From: JANNPJ01 sp035474375
GTDB taxonomy: Bacteria > Actinomycetota > Actinomycetes > Actinomycetales > Kineosporiaceae
Direction of reading: 5' to 3'
Length of the DNA stretch: 64,000 bases
Assembly (NCBI GenBank): GCA_035474375.1
Contig: DATINJ010000269.1
Coordinates: 5,695-69,694, forward strand
Below the pieces are notes generated by a model, which saw nothing but the letters and a program-made list of their open reading frames with translations, made no database searches and had not been told where the DNA came from. Below are positions 9,482 through 17,454 of the stretch, one piece after another; position 1 is the first letter of the stretch; each line of letters starts with the position of its first letter. A program made the position numbers and the translations under genes.

Positions 9482-10501
9482 ATGCCATACCAGGCCGAGT
9501 ACATCTGGATTGACGGAACCAAGCCGGACCCGATCATGCGAAACAAGACGCGGATCGTGGCCGACGGCAAGGAGCCTGACATCTGGGGCTTTGACGGCTC
9601 CAGCACCAACCAGGCCCCCGGATCGAATTCGGACTGTGTGTTGCGCCCGGTCTTCACCTGTCCGGACCCGCTGCGTGAGCCCGGCGACATCCTGGTCCTG
9701 TGCGAGGTCGAGTTGACCGACTTCACCCCGCACCCGACCAACACCCGCTCGGCGTGTGTCGCGGCCGCGGAGAAGTACGCGGATCAGTCGCCGAACTTCG
9801 GCATCGAGCAGGAGTACACGTTCTTGCAGAACGGCCGTCCGCTGGGGTGGCCGGAGAACGGCTTCCCGGCGCCGCAGGGCCCGTACTACTGCGGTGTCGG
9901 TGGCGAGAAGATGGTCGGCCGCGAGATCGTCGAGGCGCACACCACGGCGTGCCTGAAGGCGGGGCTGGCCATCGAGGGCACCAACGCCGAGGTGATGATG
10001 GGCCAGTGGGAGTTCCAGATCGGGGTGCTGCCCGCGCCGATGATCGGTGACCAGATCTGGGTGGCGCGTTGGCTGCTGCACCGGATCGCCGAGGACTTCG
10101 GCGTGGTCGTGTCCTTCGAGGCCAAGCCGATGAAGGGCGACTGGAACGGCGCCGGTGCGCACACCAACTTCTCCACCAACGCCACGATGGAGGGCTACGA
10201 CGCCATCATTACCGCGTGTGAGGCGTTGGGCCGCAACGCTCCTGCGCACGTTGCCGCGTACGGTTCCGGTATCGAGGACCGCCTGACTGGCGCCCACGAG
10301 ACGGCCAGCTACACGTCGTTCAGCTGGGGCGCCTCCGACCGGGGGGCCTCGATCCGGATTCCGTGGGCCGTCGAGAAGGCGAAGAAGGGCTGGCTCGAGG
10401 ACCGTCGTCCGAACGCCAACGTCGACCCGTACGTCGTGTCGATGATGATGATCAACACCTGCTGCAGCGCGCTGGCCGGCGAAGAGAGCCCGACCAGCTA
10501 G
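9482..10501 (+). CDS. glnII: Type II (eukaryotic-like) glutamine synthetase
   Basis: At 339 residues this is much shorter than type I enzymes and matches the GSII length. Family motifs are clear: AEYIWIDG near residue 5, WGFDGSSTNQAPG near 35-47, FGIEQEYTFL, GPYYCGVGG, and MKGDWNGAGAHTNFST in the ammonia/glutamate site. It condenses glutamate and ammonia using ATP in the cytoplasm. The GSI adenylylation loop is absent, so GlnE should not control it. The start is ATG 9482 with GAGGAG ten bases upstream. I see no clear GlnR site upstream, in contrast to the type I gene at 27622. Confidence 0.96.
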   Translation: MPYQAEYIWIDGTKPDPIMRNKTRIVADGKEPDIWGFDGSSTNQAPGSNSDCVLRPVFTCPDPLREPGDILVLCEVELTDFTPHPTNTRSACVAAAEKYADQSPNFGIEQEYTFLQNGRPLGWPENGFPAPQGPYYCGVGGEKMVGREIVEAHTTACLKAGLAIEGTNAEVMMGQWEFQIGVLPAPMIGDQIWVARWLLHRIAEDFGVVVSFEAKPMKGDWNGAGAHTNFSTNATMEGYDAIITACEALGRNAPAHVAAYGSGIEDRLTGAHETASYTSFSWGASDRGASIRIPWAVEKAKKGWLEDRRPNANVDPYVVSMMMINTCCSALAGEESPTS

Positions 10502-10539
10502 GGACAGCACCGCTCCGCCACGGGTCTCGACCCGGGGAT

Positions 10540-10584
10540 GACGAAGGGCTTGCAGCCGATTCCAGCGGCTGCAAGCCCTTCGTC
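10540..10584. terminator. Strong hairpin terminator after glnII
   Basis: An 18-bp perfect stem (10540-10557 with 10567-10584) encloses a 9-base loop, 38 bp after the glnII stop and 49 bp before the end of the convergent gene at 10634. It probably ends transcription from both sides. A long U run is lacking, as is usual in actinobacteria. Confidence 0.85.
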
Positions 10585-10633
10585 GCGTTCGGATGCCATC
10601 CGGTCGGCCGCAGCAGACAGCGGATGGGCTGGT

Positions 10634-11065
10634 TCAGAAGGACGCCGCCACCAGCGGGTTGGGCTCATCGATGACGTCGTGCAGGACCTGCAGAACGATA
10701 CCGGCCAGGTCAGCGTCCATGCTGGCGCCGCCGAGGTCATCGGTGGCGATGAAGGGGCCGTTCATGCCCTTGGCTCGCCACGCTCGCTCGATCGCTGAGT
10801 GGGTACCACCGACGGCCTTGGGGGAGCCGACGATGGCCACCAAGTCGTCATAGTCGGCGGCAGCCGGAGCGGCCTGGGCCACCTGACGGATGTACTCGGT
10901 CCGCTTGGTGCCGTAACCGCGAAGCAGGGCAATGACCTTCTGCCGGAGGGTGTCCGGGTCGATGGTGATCGGAGCCTGGGTTGCGCTCAGCCGGTCCAGG
11001 ATAGACCGGACGTGGGCGACGTCGGAGGGATCATCGGGGTCGAAAGTGATGGTGATTGTGCTCAT
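10634..11065 (-). CDS. Hypothetical acidic protein
   Basis: The 143-residue product (start ATG 11063-11065, MSTITITF) is acidic at both ends and has no membrane segment. It opens with a short strand pattern and an Asp-rich DPDDPSD turn, then a helical stretch LRQKVIALLRGYGTKRTEYIRQVAQ. I do not recognise a family. Five more N-terminal residues are possible from an upstream ATG, but no ribosome site favours either start. It is divergent from the DHA2 exporter, and the 160-bp space between them holds two palindromes. Confidence 0.65.
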   Translation of the reverse strand: MSTITITFDPDDPSDVAHVRSILDRLSATQAPITIDPDTLRQKVIALLRGYGTKRTEYIRQVAQAAPAAADYDDLVAIVGSPKAVGGTHSAIERAWRAKGMNGPFIATDDLGGASMDADLAGIVLQVLHDVIDEPNPLVAASF

Positions 11066-11084
11066 GTGCCGATGATGCACCCGG

Positions 11085-11117
11085 ATCTATATAGATGGCA
11101 AGTGGACTCTACGTAGA
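11085..11117. promoter_or_regulatory. Two adjacent palindromes in a divergent promoter region
   Basis: ATCTATATAGAT (11085-11096) and TCTACGTAGA (11108-11117) are both perfect palindromes with centres about 22 bp apart. They sit in an unusually AT-rich patch between the hypothetical gene on the minus strand and the exporter on the plus strand. The layout fits an operator for a dimeric repressor. No regulator is immediately adjacent. Confidence 0.45.
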
Positions 11118-11223
11118 CTCTGGGGCGCGCTCGATCGGGACGCCTTCTAGCGCGCCGTCGGAAACTGTCGGTGCCCTCGAGTATGAAGGGAAGGTGCCAG
11201 CAAATCGATCCCGGGGAGAGGTA

Positions 11224-12837
11224 ATGCAGTCGTTGCGCGGGAACCCGTGGGCCATCCTGGTGACCTTGTCGCTGGGGTTCTTCATGACCCTGCTCGACCT
11301 GACCATCGTCAACATCGCCATCCCGAGCATGATCGAGGCCCTGGATGCGTCGCTGGACGAGGTGCTCTGGGTGATCAACGCCTACGTCCTGGTGCTCGCC
11401 GTCCTGCTGATCACCGCTGGCCGCCTCGGCGACCTGCGCGGCCAGCGCAACCTGTTCGCGCTGGGCGTGGCCAGCTTCACCCTCGCCAGCCTGGCCTGCG
11501 GTCTCAGCTCCAGCGTGACCCTTCTGATCATCTTCCGAGCGGTACAGGGCCTCGGCGCGGCACTGTTGATGCCACAGACCATGGCGATCATCATCGCCAC
11601 GTTCCCCGCCGAGCGTCGGGGTACCGCGCTCGGAGTTTGGGGGGCGGTGGCCGGGCTCGCCACCGCCGCGGGCCCGACCCTTGGTGGCCTGTTGGTGACC
11701 GTGGCCGACTGGCGTTGGATCTTCTTCGTGAACGTCCCGATCGGCGTGGCGGTTCTGATGCTCACCTTCGCCGTCATCCCGGACACCCGAATCGAACGAC
11801 AGCACCGGATGGATCTGCTCGGGGTCACGATCGCCACCGGCAGCCTGTTCTGTCTCACATTTGCGCTGATCGAAGGCCAGCGGTTCGCCTGGAACGGCTG
11901 GATCCTGACCCTCTTCGTGGCCGCGGCCGGCCTGTTCGTGGTCTTTCTGGTGCAACAGCGAGGGCGGCAGTCGAGTGAGCCGCTGGTGCCGTTCTCGCTC
12001 TTCGCGGACCGTAACTTCACCATCCTGAACCTGGTGGCCAGCCTGGTCTCGGTCGGCATCATCGGTTTCTTCCTGCCGATCACCATCTACCTGCAGTCCG
12101 TGCTGGGCTACTCGGCCGTCAAGGCAGGGTTCTTGCTGGCTCCGATGTCCTTGGTCGGGCTCGTGCTCGCGCCGATCGCCGGCCGGCTGTCGGATCGAAT
12201 CGGTGGCAAGTACCTGCTGATGGCAGGCCTGACCCTGTTCGCGATCGGTGCCGCCTGGATGACGGCACTGGCCGAGGTGGGGACGTCGTGGGTCACGCTG
12301 ATCCCGCCCGTACTGGTGCTCGGCGTCGGTTTTGGTGGCATCTTTGCTCCGCTGGCCACCGAGACGATGCGAAGTGTTCCGACGCGGCTCGCCGGCGCCG
12401 CTTCCGGGGTGAACAACACCATCCGCCAGGTCGGCTCCGTGGTTGGCAGCGCCGCCGTCGGAGCGGTACTGCAACATCAACTCGCTGGTTCGCTGGAGGA
12501 AGAGGCGGTTCGTCGGGCCGGCACCCTTCCGGCCGATGTGCAGTCTCAATTTGTGAGTGGGTTCAGCGGCAGCAGTGGGGCCGCGCTCGACATCGGGGGT
12601 TCAAGTTCACAGATCGCACTGCCGAGCGGGCTTCCGGCGGCCGCGGTCCAGCAGGTCCATCAGTTGTCGGTCGTGGTGTTCCAGCACGGATATGTCCGTG
12701 CCCTGCATCCGTCCCTGGCGCTGCCGATCCTGGCCATGCTGATCGCCGCGGCCGGCTGCCTGGCGACCCAGCGGCAGCCGGGGTCGACGACCGCCGAAGA
12801 GTCAGACCGGGTGCCGTCGGCGAGTGTCGCGCCCTGA
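11224..12837 (+). CDS. DHA2-family (EmrB/QacA-like) MFS exporter
   Basis: The 537-residue protein has about 14 hydrophobic segments, the size of the DHA2 drug:H+ antiporters. The motif LDLTIVNIAIPSM sits in helix 1, and GRLGDLRGQRN is the loop 2-3 MFS signature. The family exports drugs or endogenous metabolites across the membrane using the proton gradient. ATG 11224 is preceded by GGGGAGAGG. The frame is open upstream to 11095, but that stretch is the promoter region. A SARP-type regulator follows at 13111, so control of this exporter by it is possible but unproven. Confidence 0.9.
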   Translation: MQSLRGNPWAILVTLSLGFFMTLLDLTIVNIAIPSMIEALDASLDEVLWVINAYVLVLAVLLITAGRLGDLRGQRNLFALGVASFTLASLACGLSSSVTLLIIFRAVQGLGAALLMPQTMAIIIATFPAERRGTALGVWGAVAGLATAAGPTLGGLLVTVADWRWIFFVNVPIGVAVLMLTFAVIPDTRIERQHRMDLLGVTIATGSLFCLTFALIEGQRFAWNGWILTLFVAAAGLFVVFLVQQRGRQSSEPLVPFSLFADRNFTILNLVASLVSVGIIGFFLPITIYLQSVLGYSAVKAGFLLAPMSLVGLVLAPIAGRLSDRIGGKYLLMAGLTLFAIGAAWMTALAEVGTSWVTLIPPVLVLGVGFGGIFAPLATETMRSVPTRLAGAASGVNNTIRQVGSVVGSAAVGAVLQHQLAGSLEEEAVRRAGTLPADVQSQFVSGFSGSSGAALDIGGSSSQIALPSGLPAAAVQQVHQLSVVVFQHGYVRALHPSLALPILAMLIAAAGCLATQRQPGSTTAEESDRVPSASVAP

Positions 12838-12842
12838 CGGAC

Positions 12843-12879
12843 CCCAATGTTGGCCGATGCGCTCAGCCAACGGATTGGG
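12843..12879 (+). terminator. Imperfect hairpin after the exporter gene
   Basis: CCCAAT-GTTGGC (12843-12854) pairs with GCCAACGGATTGGG (12866-12879), with a two-base bulge and an 11-base loop, just after the stop at 12837. The remaining sequence up to 13061 holds no ORF or motif that I can support. Confidence 0.5.
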
Positions 12880-13061
12880 TGACATCCGTGCGCTCAGGAC
12901 GCATTTTCTTCACCCAGTCCGCTGGTCGTCGGAGAGGCCGGTCGTCCGTCGCTCCTCCGCATGATCCGCTAGAGAGTTGGGCCGAGCTAAATTGGCCAAC
13001 CGGGCCTTGATGTCCCCCAAAACGTATTGATCCCTCAACTAGCATCCTCTTCATCCTGAAA

Positions 13062-13076
13062 ACCGACCAATCGGTC
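13062..13076. promoter_or_regulatory. Operator-like inverted repeat before the SARP gene
   Basis: ACCGACCAATCGGTC contains the palindrome ACCGA-4-TCGGT and the overlapping GACC-4-GGTC. It lies 35 bp before the start codon at 13111 and resembles operators of dimeric repressors such as TetR proteins. Confidence 0.35.
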
Positions 13077-13110
13077 ACATGCGGCGGGTGGTGTCAGGGA
13101 GGACGCGCGG

Positions 13111-15690
13111 ATGGGCGAAGAGCACGGTTTCGGCCTGGTGAGCTCGGTTGCACCCCAGCGCTTCCTTCCACTCTTGAACAATGGTCCGCCGGTGGGCGGC
13201 GCCGTTGACAGGCCAGCATTGATCGACGCCCGATCCTCGGATCAGGGCGTAGTGCTGGGTGAGCGTGTGGTGCCAGCAGAGGTGGCCTCCCTCGCAGATG
13301 CGGCCTCGCTGATCGAACTGGGGCGGCAAGCTCTGCATGAGGCCGGTGATCTGCGCGCCTCCCGGCATTGGTTCGAGCTGGCCTGCCGCTCCGCCGAACG
13401 GTCGGGCGACCGGCAAGCGCTAGCCGAAGCGGGTACTGGGCTCGGTGGTATCTGGCTGCATGAGCAGCGCAATGCCGCAGTGCGAGCGCGATTTCATGCC
13501 TGGCAGTCGCGCGCTCTGGCCACCGCCACGATCGGCAGCGACCAGCACCTGCTGCTCCGCGCCAGGCTGGCAGCCGAGACTGACTACCTGCACGGTCGGT
13601 ACGACGAGGTACTCCCAGTACTGAAAGAGGCACGCCATCGAGGCAACCCGCAGGTCCTGGCCTCCGTTCTGAGCCTGGCCCATCACTGTGTGCTTGGCCC
13701 TCGCGATACTCGGTTGCGGGCCGAACTGGCTCAGGAGTTGCTGGTGGTGGCCGCTCACACGGAACGTCGCATCGACCGTCTGGTGGGGCTGATGTGGCGA
13801 AGCGTCGACCTGTTCCTGGAGGCAGACCCGAAGGCCCGGCGGTCGCTCGCCGAGTTCTTGGCCGAGCTGGCCGAGGGAAATCATTTGGCCCTGGCGTTCG
13901 TGGCGAAGGCGATGCAGGTCATGCTGGCGACTAGAGCCGGTGATTTCGACCGAGCCGAGGCGCTGGCCGCGGAGTGCCTCGCCGCCGGAGAAGCATGCGG
14001 AGACGCCGACGCCGCAAGCTGGTATTCCGCGCAGCTGCTGGCAATTCGGTGGTTCCAGGGCCGGGTCACGGACCTGCTGCCGATGCTCAGCGGGCAGGTG
14101 GACTCGCCGGATCTCAGCGCCATCGACGAGGCCCACATCGCAGCCCTGGCGGTCGCAGCCGCGGTCGGTGGCGGGCATCGGGAAGCCGCCGGAGCGCTGG
14201 CCCGGCTCGGGCGCGGCGATCTGACCAACATTCCGATGTCCAGTGCGTGGATGGTCACCCTGTACGGTGCGACCGAAGCTGCCGCGAAGCTGGCGGATCG
14301 CGAAATTGCTTCCACCGCATATGCTTTGCTCGAACCGTTCGCGAATCTGCCGATGATGGGCAGCCTGGCAATAACCTGCTTCGGGTCGGTGGAGCATGCT
14401 CTTGGCGTGGCCTCCCTGACGACCGGCCACGTTGATCGGGCGATTGGTCACCTGCGCCGGGCGGTCCGGGCGAACCTGGCGCTCGAGCATTGGCCGGCGG
14501 CTTGCCTTTCGCGCTATCGCCTCGCTCAGGCGTTCATCCACCGTGCGGGGCCGACCGATGCCGCCGATGCCGCCCGCGAACAGGCCACCGCCGCCCATGA
14601 AGCGCGCAGGCTGGGAATGTTGCTCCCGTCGAACCAGCGGATCCCGGTGGCAAAGGTGTCATCAGCATGGTCGAGATCAGTGGCAGGGTCATCGGCCGCG
14701 CTATCGACGGTGCTGGCAGCAGCATCACCGACAGTGGTGGCAGCATCGTCGGCAACAGCAAGAACGATGGTGACAGCGACGCCGCCGACGTCAATCCCGG
14801 CGCTGGCAGCCCCGGCGCTGACGGCAGCGTCCGCTGGCGTGACTGGCACGGTGACGGCGCCTTCGCGTGCCGGTGGTTCGGCAGATCCGACGGTGGCGGC
14901 GTCGAAGGTCGCCCCGGACTCCGCGCGCTCGGAGTCCGAGGTTCAGATCAGGCTGCTCGGACCGCTCGAGGTCGGCGTGGCCGGTCAGACCCGCCCGGTG
15001 CTCGGGCACCGGCGCCGGACGGTGTTGGCGGTACTGGCGCTGCAGGCAGGCGAGATCGTCAGTGTCGACAGGCTGATCGATGTTGTCTGGGGTGATCGGC
15101 CGCCACGTACGGCACTCAACACCGTGCAGAGCCATGTGTCCTACCTGCGGCGAGTGATCGGCAACAAGGCGGCGATCGTCGGCCGGCCGCCGGGCTATCT
15201 TCTTGACCTCGGTTCCGACGCCACCGATGTGGCCACGGCGGAACGGCTGATTCAGGCCGGCGCGAGAGCCGGTGAGCCGATCGAGCAGGTTCGCCATCTG
15301 CAGGCAGCCCTAGCCCTGTGGCGGGGCCGACCCTTGGCCGACGTCACTGCCTCATCCTGGTTGGAATTGCAGGCCGAGCGGCTCAACCAGCTGCTTCTGC
15401 AGGCTCATCAGTTACTGACCGAGGTGCGCCTGGCGCGAGGTGAATATTCGCTGCTCACCATGGAACTGCGGCCGCTGATCCGAGAATATCCGCTGGCCGA
15501 ACGATTGCACGGGTACCTGATGCTGGCGCTCTATCGAGAGGGCCGGCAGAGCGAGGCGCTCGAGGTGTACCGACGGCTGCGAACCGTGTTGTCGGACGAG
15601 CTCGGCGTCGAACCGACCGAACCGCTGCGCGCTCTGCAGGTGGCGATTCTGCGCCAGGACCCAGTCCGAGCGGTGGATTTGAAACAGTGA
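13111..15690 (+). CDS. Regulator with N-terminal TPR-like region and C-terminal SARP (wHTH-BTAD) domain
   Basis: Residues 50-510 form a helical TPR-like region like the sensor part of AfsR/MalT-type regulators, but there is no P-loop ATPase. Residues 510-605 are an Ala/Ser/Thr/Val-rich linker. From about residue 611 the sequence VQIRLLGPLEVGVAGQ opens a typical SARP winged helix (DRLIDVVWGDRPP, VQSHVSYLRRVIG), followed by a bacterial transcriptional activation domain ending EALEVYRRLRTVLSDELG. In the SARPs I know the DNA-binding domain is N-terminal, so the order is reversed here. GGGAGG stands nine bases before ATG 13111. In the linker the codon bias fits another frame better. Targets are unknown; the exporter upstream is one candidate. 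Confidence 0.85.
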   Translation: MGEEHGFGLVSSVAPQRFLPLLNNGPPVGGAVDRPALIDARSSDQGVVLGERVVPAEVASLADAASLIELGRQALHEAGDLRASRHWFELACRSAERSGDRQALAEAGTGLGGIWLHEQRNAAVRARFHAWQSRALATATIGSDQHLLLRARLAAETDYLHGRYDEVLPVLKEARHRGNPQVLASVLSLAHHCVLGPRDTRLRAELAQELLVVAAHTERRIDRLVGLMWRSVDLFLEADPKARRSLAEFLAELAEGNHLALAFVAKAMQVMLATRAGDFDRAEALAAECLAAGEACGDADAASWYSAQLLAIRWFQGRVTDLLPMLSGQVDSPDLSAIDEAHIAALAVAAAVGGGHREAAGALARLGRGDLTNIPMSSAWMVTLYGATEAAAKLADREIASTAYALLEPFANLPMMGSLAITCFGSVEHALGVASLTTGHVDRAIGHLRRAVRANLALEHWPAACLSRYRLAQAFIHRAGPTDAADAAREQATAAHEARRLGMLLPSNQRIPVAKVSSAWSRSVAGSSAALSTVLAAASPTVVAASSATARTMVTATPPTSIPALAAPALTAASAGVTGTVTAPSRAGGSADPTVAASKVAPDSARSESEVQIRLLGPLEVGVAGQTRPVLGHRRRTVLAVLALQAGEIVSVDRLIDVVWGDRPPRTALNTVQSHVSYLRRVIGNKAAIVGRPPGYLLDLGSDATDVATAERLIQAGARAGEPIEQVRHLQAALALWRGRPLADVTASSWLELQAERLNQLLLQAHQLLTEVRLARGEYSLLTMELRPLIREYPLAERLHGYLMLALYREGRQSEALEVYRRLRTVLSDELGVEPTEPLRALQVAILRQDPVRAVDLKQ

Positions 15691-15750
15691 GGCGATTCAG
15701 GTCCGGCCCTGACCGGGTCGAGACCGCGGGCACGGCGTTCCCGTCGTGTT

Positions 15751-15803
15751 CCCGTTAGCCACCGAAATCAAGATCAACATCGGCAAATCCGGTAGCTAAC
15801 GGG
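15751..15803. terminator. Inverted repeat after the SARP gene
   Basis: CCCGTTAGCCACCG (15751-15764) pairs with CGGTAGCTAACGGG (15790-15803) with one mismatch and a 25-base loop. It lies 60 bp after the SARP stop and probably ends that transcript. From here to 16140 I see no supported gene in either direction. Confidence 0.45.
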
Positions 15804-16148
15804 CAGGTGACGGGGACATCGCCAGAGGCCTGGGCTCGCGTAGCCAGGGAGGTGCTGCAAGCGTCAGCGAGCCCGGACCCCGATCGAATCGGCGTCCGGG
15901 CTCACCGCACTTCGCAGCCAGAAGCACCAACGGGAACGAACTTCAGGTCCGTTCCTGCCAGGCCAGCTGGTGCGGCCCCACGCCTGCACGCACTTTCAGG
16001 TGCCTGCGAGTTGGTTCGAAACAGCATTTGGAGCAGATCTTGCCGACGCCGGCATTCGTTGTGAGGTAGCTCACTGCTGGTAAGTCGGATCGAGATGGTC
16101 GTACCCGCGCCGGGGGGTGCGCCAGCGCGGTGATCAAGTTGTCTGCCG

Positions 16149-16211
16149 CTGAAACAATTTCATCGAACGAACCTGGAATTCTTTCAAGGTCGAGGTCTGA
16201 AATTCTTTCAG
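16149..16211. promoter_or_regulatory. Three phased CTGAAA-N3-TTTCAG boxes
   Basis: CTGAAACAATTTCAT (16149-16163), CTGGAATTCTTTCAA (16173-16187) and CTGAAATTCTTTCAG (16197-16211) are three copies of one inverted repeat spaced exactly 24 bp apart. The third copy is a perfect palindrome. The GAAA-N3-TTTC core resembles operators reported for streptomycete xylan regulators. They lie 80 bp upstream of the first LacI operator and about 260 bp before the sugar operon, which suggests a second regulator for it. Confidence 0.6.
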
Positions 16212-16290
16212 CGCAGGTTCGGTGGGCCGAGTTCTTCCCGAGTGGTGCAGTGCCATGCAACTATGGCCGGGCCAGTCGTAGACCATAATC

Positions 16291-16306
16291 GGGTAAGCGC
16301 TTACCC
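16291..16306. promoter_or_regulatory. LacI-family operator O1
   Basis: GGGTAAGCGCTTACCC is a perfect 16-bp palindrome with the central CG typical of LacI-family operators. It lies 144 bp upstream of a second copy that overlaps the promoter. The LacI-type repressor gene is the last gene of the operon (26470-27570). Confidence 0.8.
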
Positions 16307-16402
16307 ATCGAGAAATGCCAACGTAACTAATTTCGAATGTAACTGTCAATACCGATTTCCGCAGGATGGTTCGGCGGGCATCCACGGGGTGTTGACAGGG
16401 TG

Positions 16403-16431
16403 TTGACAGCACCGGGCACCCCCTCTACGTT
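16403..16431 (+). promoter_or_regulatory. Predicted promoter of the sugar operon
   Basis: TTGACA at 16403-16408 and TACGTT at 16426-16431 are separated by 17 bp. A second TTGACA lies at 16392-16397. Operator O2 begins immediately after the -10, so a bound repressor would cover the transcription start. The start codon at 16471 is about 35 bp downstream. Confidence 0.55.
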
Positions 16432-16432
16432 T

Positions 16433-16452
16433 TTGGGCAAGCGCTTACCCAA
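16433..16452. promoter_or_regulatory. LacI-family operator O2
   Basis: TTGGGCAAGCGCTTACCCAA is palindromic with one mismatched pair and shares the AAGCGCTTACCC core with O1. It overlaps the expected transcription start. GAGGAG at 16457-16462, just beyond it, serves as ribosome binding site for the first permease gene. Confidence 0.8.
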
Positions 16453-16470
16453 CGACGAGGAGCTGCCACC

Positions 16471-17454
16471 GTGAGCTTGGCTGTCGCCCGACCGGAGCCT
16501 GGTTCTCGGGCCCGCCGGGCCAATCGGCCCAACCGTGCCCTCGGCCGGAGTGGGTTCCGTGGCGGAGCCCAAAGTGGTCACAGTCGGCGGCGAACGCCGT
16601 ACATCCTGATCGCTCCGGCCGCGGCTCTGATGAGTGTCTTTCTGGTGTATCCGATCGCCAGCGTTCTCTACTACAGCCTTCAGCGATACAACGTCACTCA
16701 ACCTTGGGACGACGGTTTCGTCGGGCTGGACAACTTCCGCCAACTGCTGTTTCACGACCCGCTGTTCTGGAGCAGCCTAGGGTTCACCGCCAAGTGGGTC
16801 GGCGTCGAAGTGGGTCTGCAGTTGGTGTTCGGGCTCGGGTTGGCCCTTCTGGTGAACGAGACATTCATTGCCCGGGGGTTCGCTCGGGCTCTGGTCTTCT
16901 CGCCCTGGGCGGTGTCCGGAGTGCTGACCACCGGCATCTGGGTGCTGCTCTACAACCCGACCACGGGCATCTTCCGCTATCTCGCCGATGCCGGAATCGG
17001 CCACCAGGGAACCGCCGTGCTGGCTGAGCCCGGAATGGTCTTTCCGGCGGTAGTGATCACTGAGCTTTGGCGAGGGGTGCCATTTTTCGCGATTCTTCTG
17101 CTCGCCGATCTGCAGAGCATCTCCGGCGAGCTGTACGACGCGGCATCGGTGGACGGCGCCGGCCGATTCCAGCGATTCAGATACATCACGCTTCCGCATC
17201 TTCGAGACGTCATAGTCCTGGCCACGTTGCTGCGGGCGGTATGGGAGTTCAACAACGTGGACCTGCTCTACACCCTGACCGGAGGTGGCCCGGCGCAGCA
17301 GACGATGACGCTGCCGCTGTACGTCGCCCAGAAGGCCGTGGACGCACACGACTTCGGCTACGGATCGGCTCTGACCGTCATTGCCTTCGTGATCCTGCTG
17401 TTCTTCTCGATCCTCTATCTGCGGGTCAGCAAGTTCGGGAAGGAGGCGGAGTGA
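16471..17454 (+). CDS. ABC sugar transporter permease (MalF/UgpA type)
   Basis: The 327-residue protein has a basic cytoplasmic N-terminus of about 40 residues and then six membrane helices. The EAA loop that contacts the ATPase reads ELYDAASVDGAGRFQRFRYITLPHL near residues 220-246. This is the CUT1 family of oligosaccharide transporters. GTG 471 bases after 16000 (16471) has GAGGAG eight bases upstream. The next permease gene overlaps its stop codon. With the pectate lyase in the same operon the likely substrate is an oligogalacturonide or related sugar, by inference. Confidence 0.93.
   Translation: MSLAVARPEPGSRARRANRPNRALGRSGFRGGAQSGHSRRRTPYILIAPAAALMSVFLVYPIASVLYYSLQRYNVTQPWDDGFVGLDNFRQLLFHDPLFWSSLGFTAKWVGVEVGLQLVFGLGLALLVNETFIARGFARALVFSPWAVSGVLTTGIWVLLYNPTTGIFRYLADAGIGHQGTAVLAEPGMVFPAVVITELWRGVPFFAILLLADLQSISGELYDAASVDGAGRFQRFRYITLPHLRDVIVLATLLRAVWEFNNVDLLYTLTGGGPAQQTMTLPLYVAQKAVDAHDFGYGSALTVIAFVILLFFSILYLRVSKFGKEAE

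Noticed and set aside
11062..12549. A 495-codon open frame antisense to the exporter.
   Set aside because: The product is a low-complexity Asp/Gly/His/Gln-rich shadow; the plus strand encodes a complete 14-helix transporter with MFS motifs.
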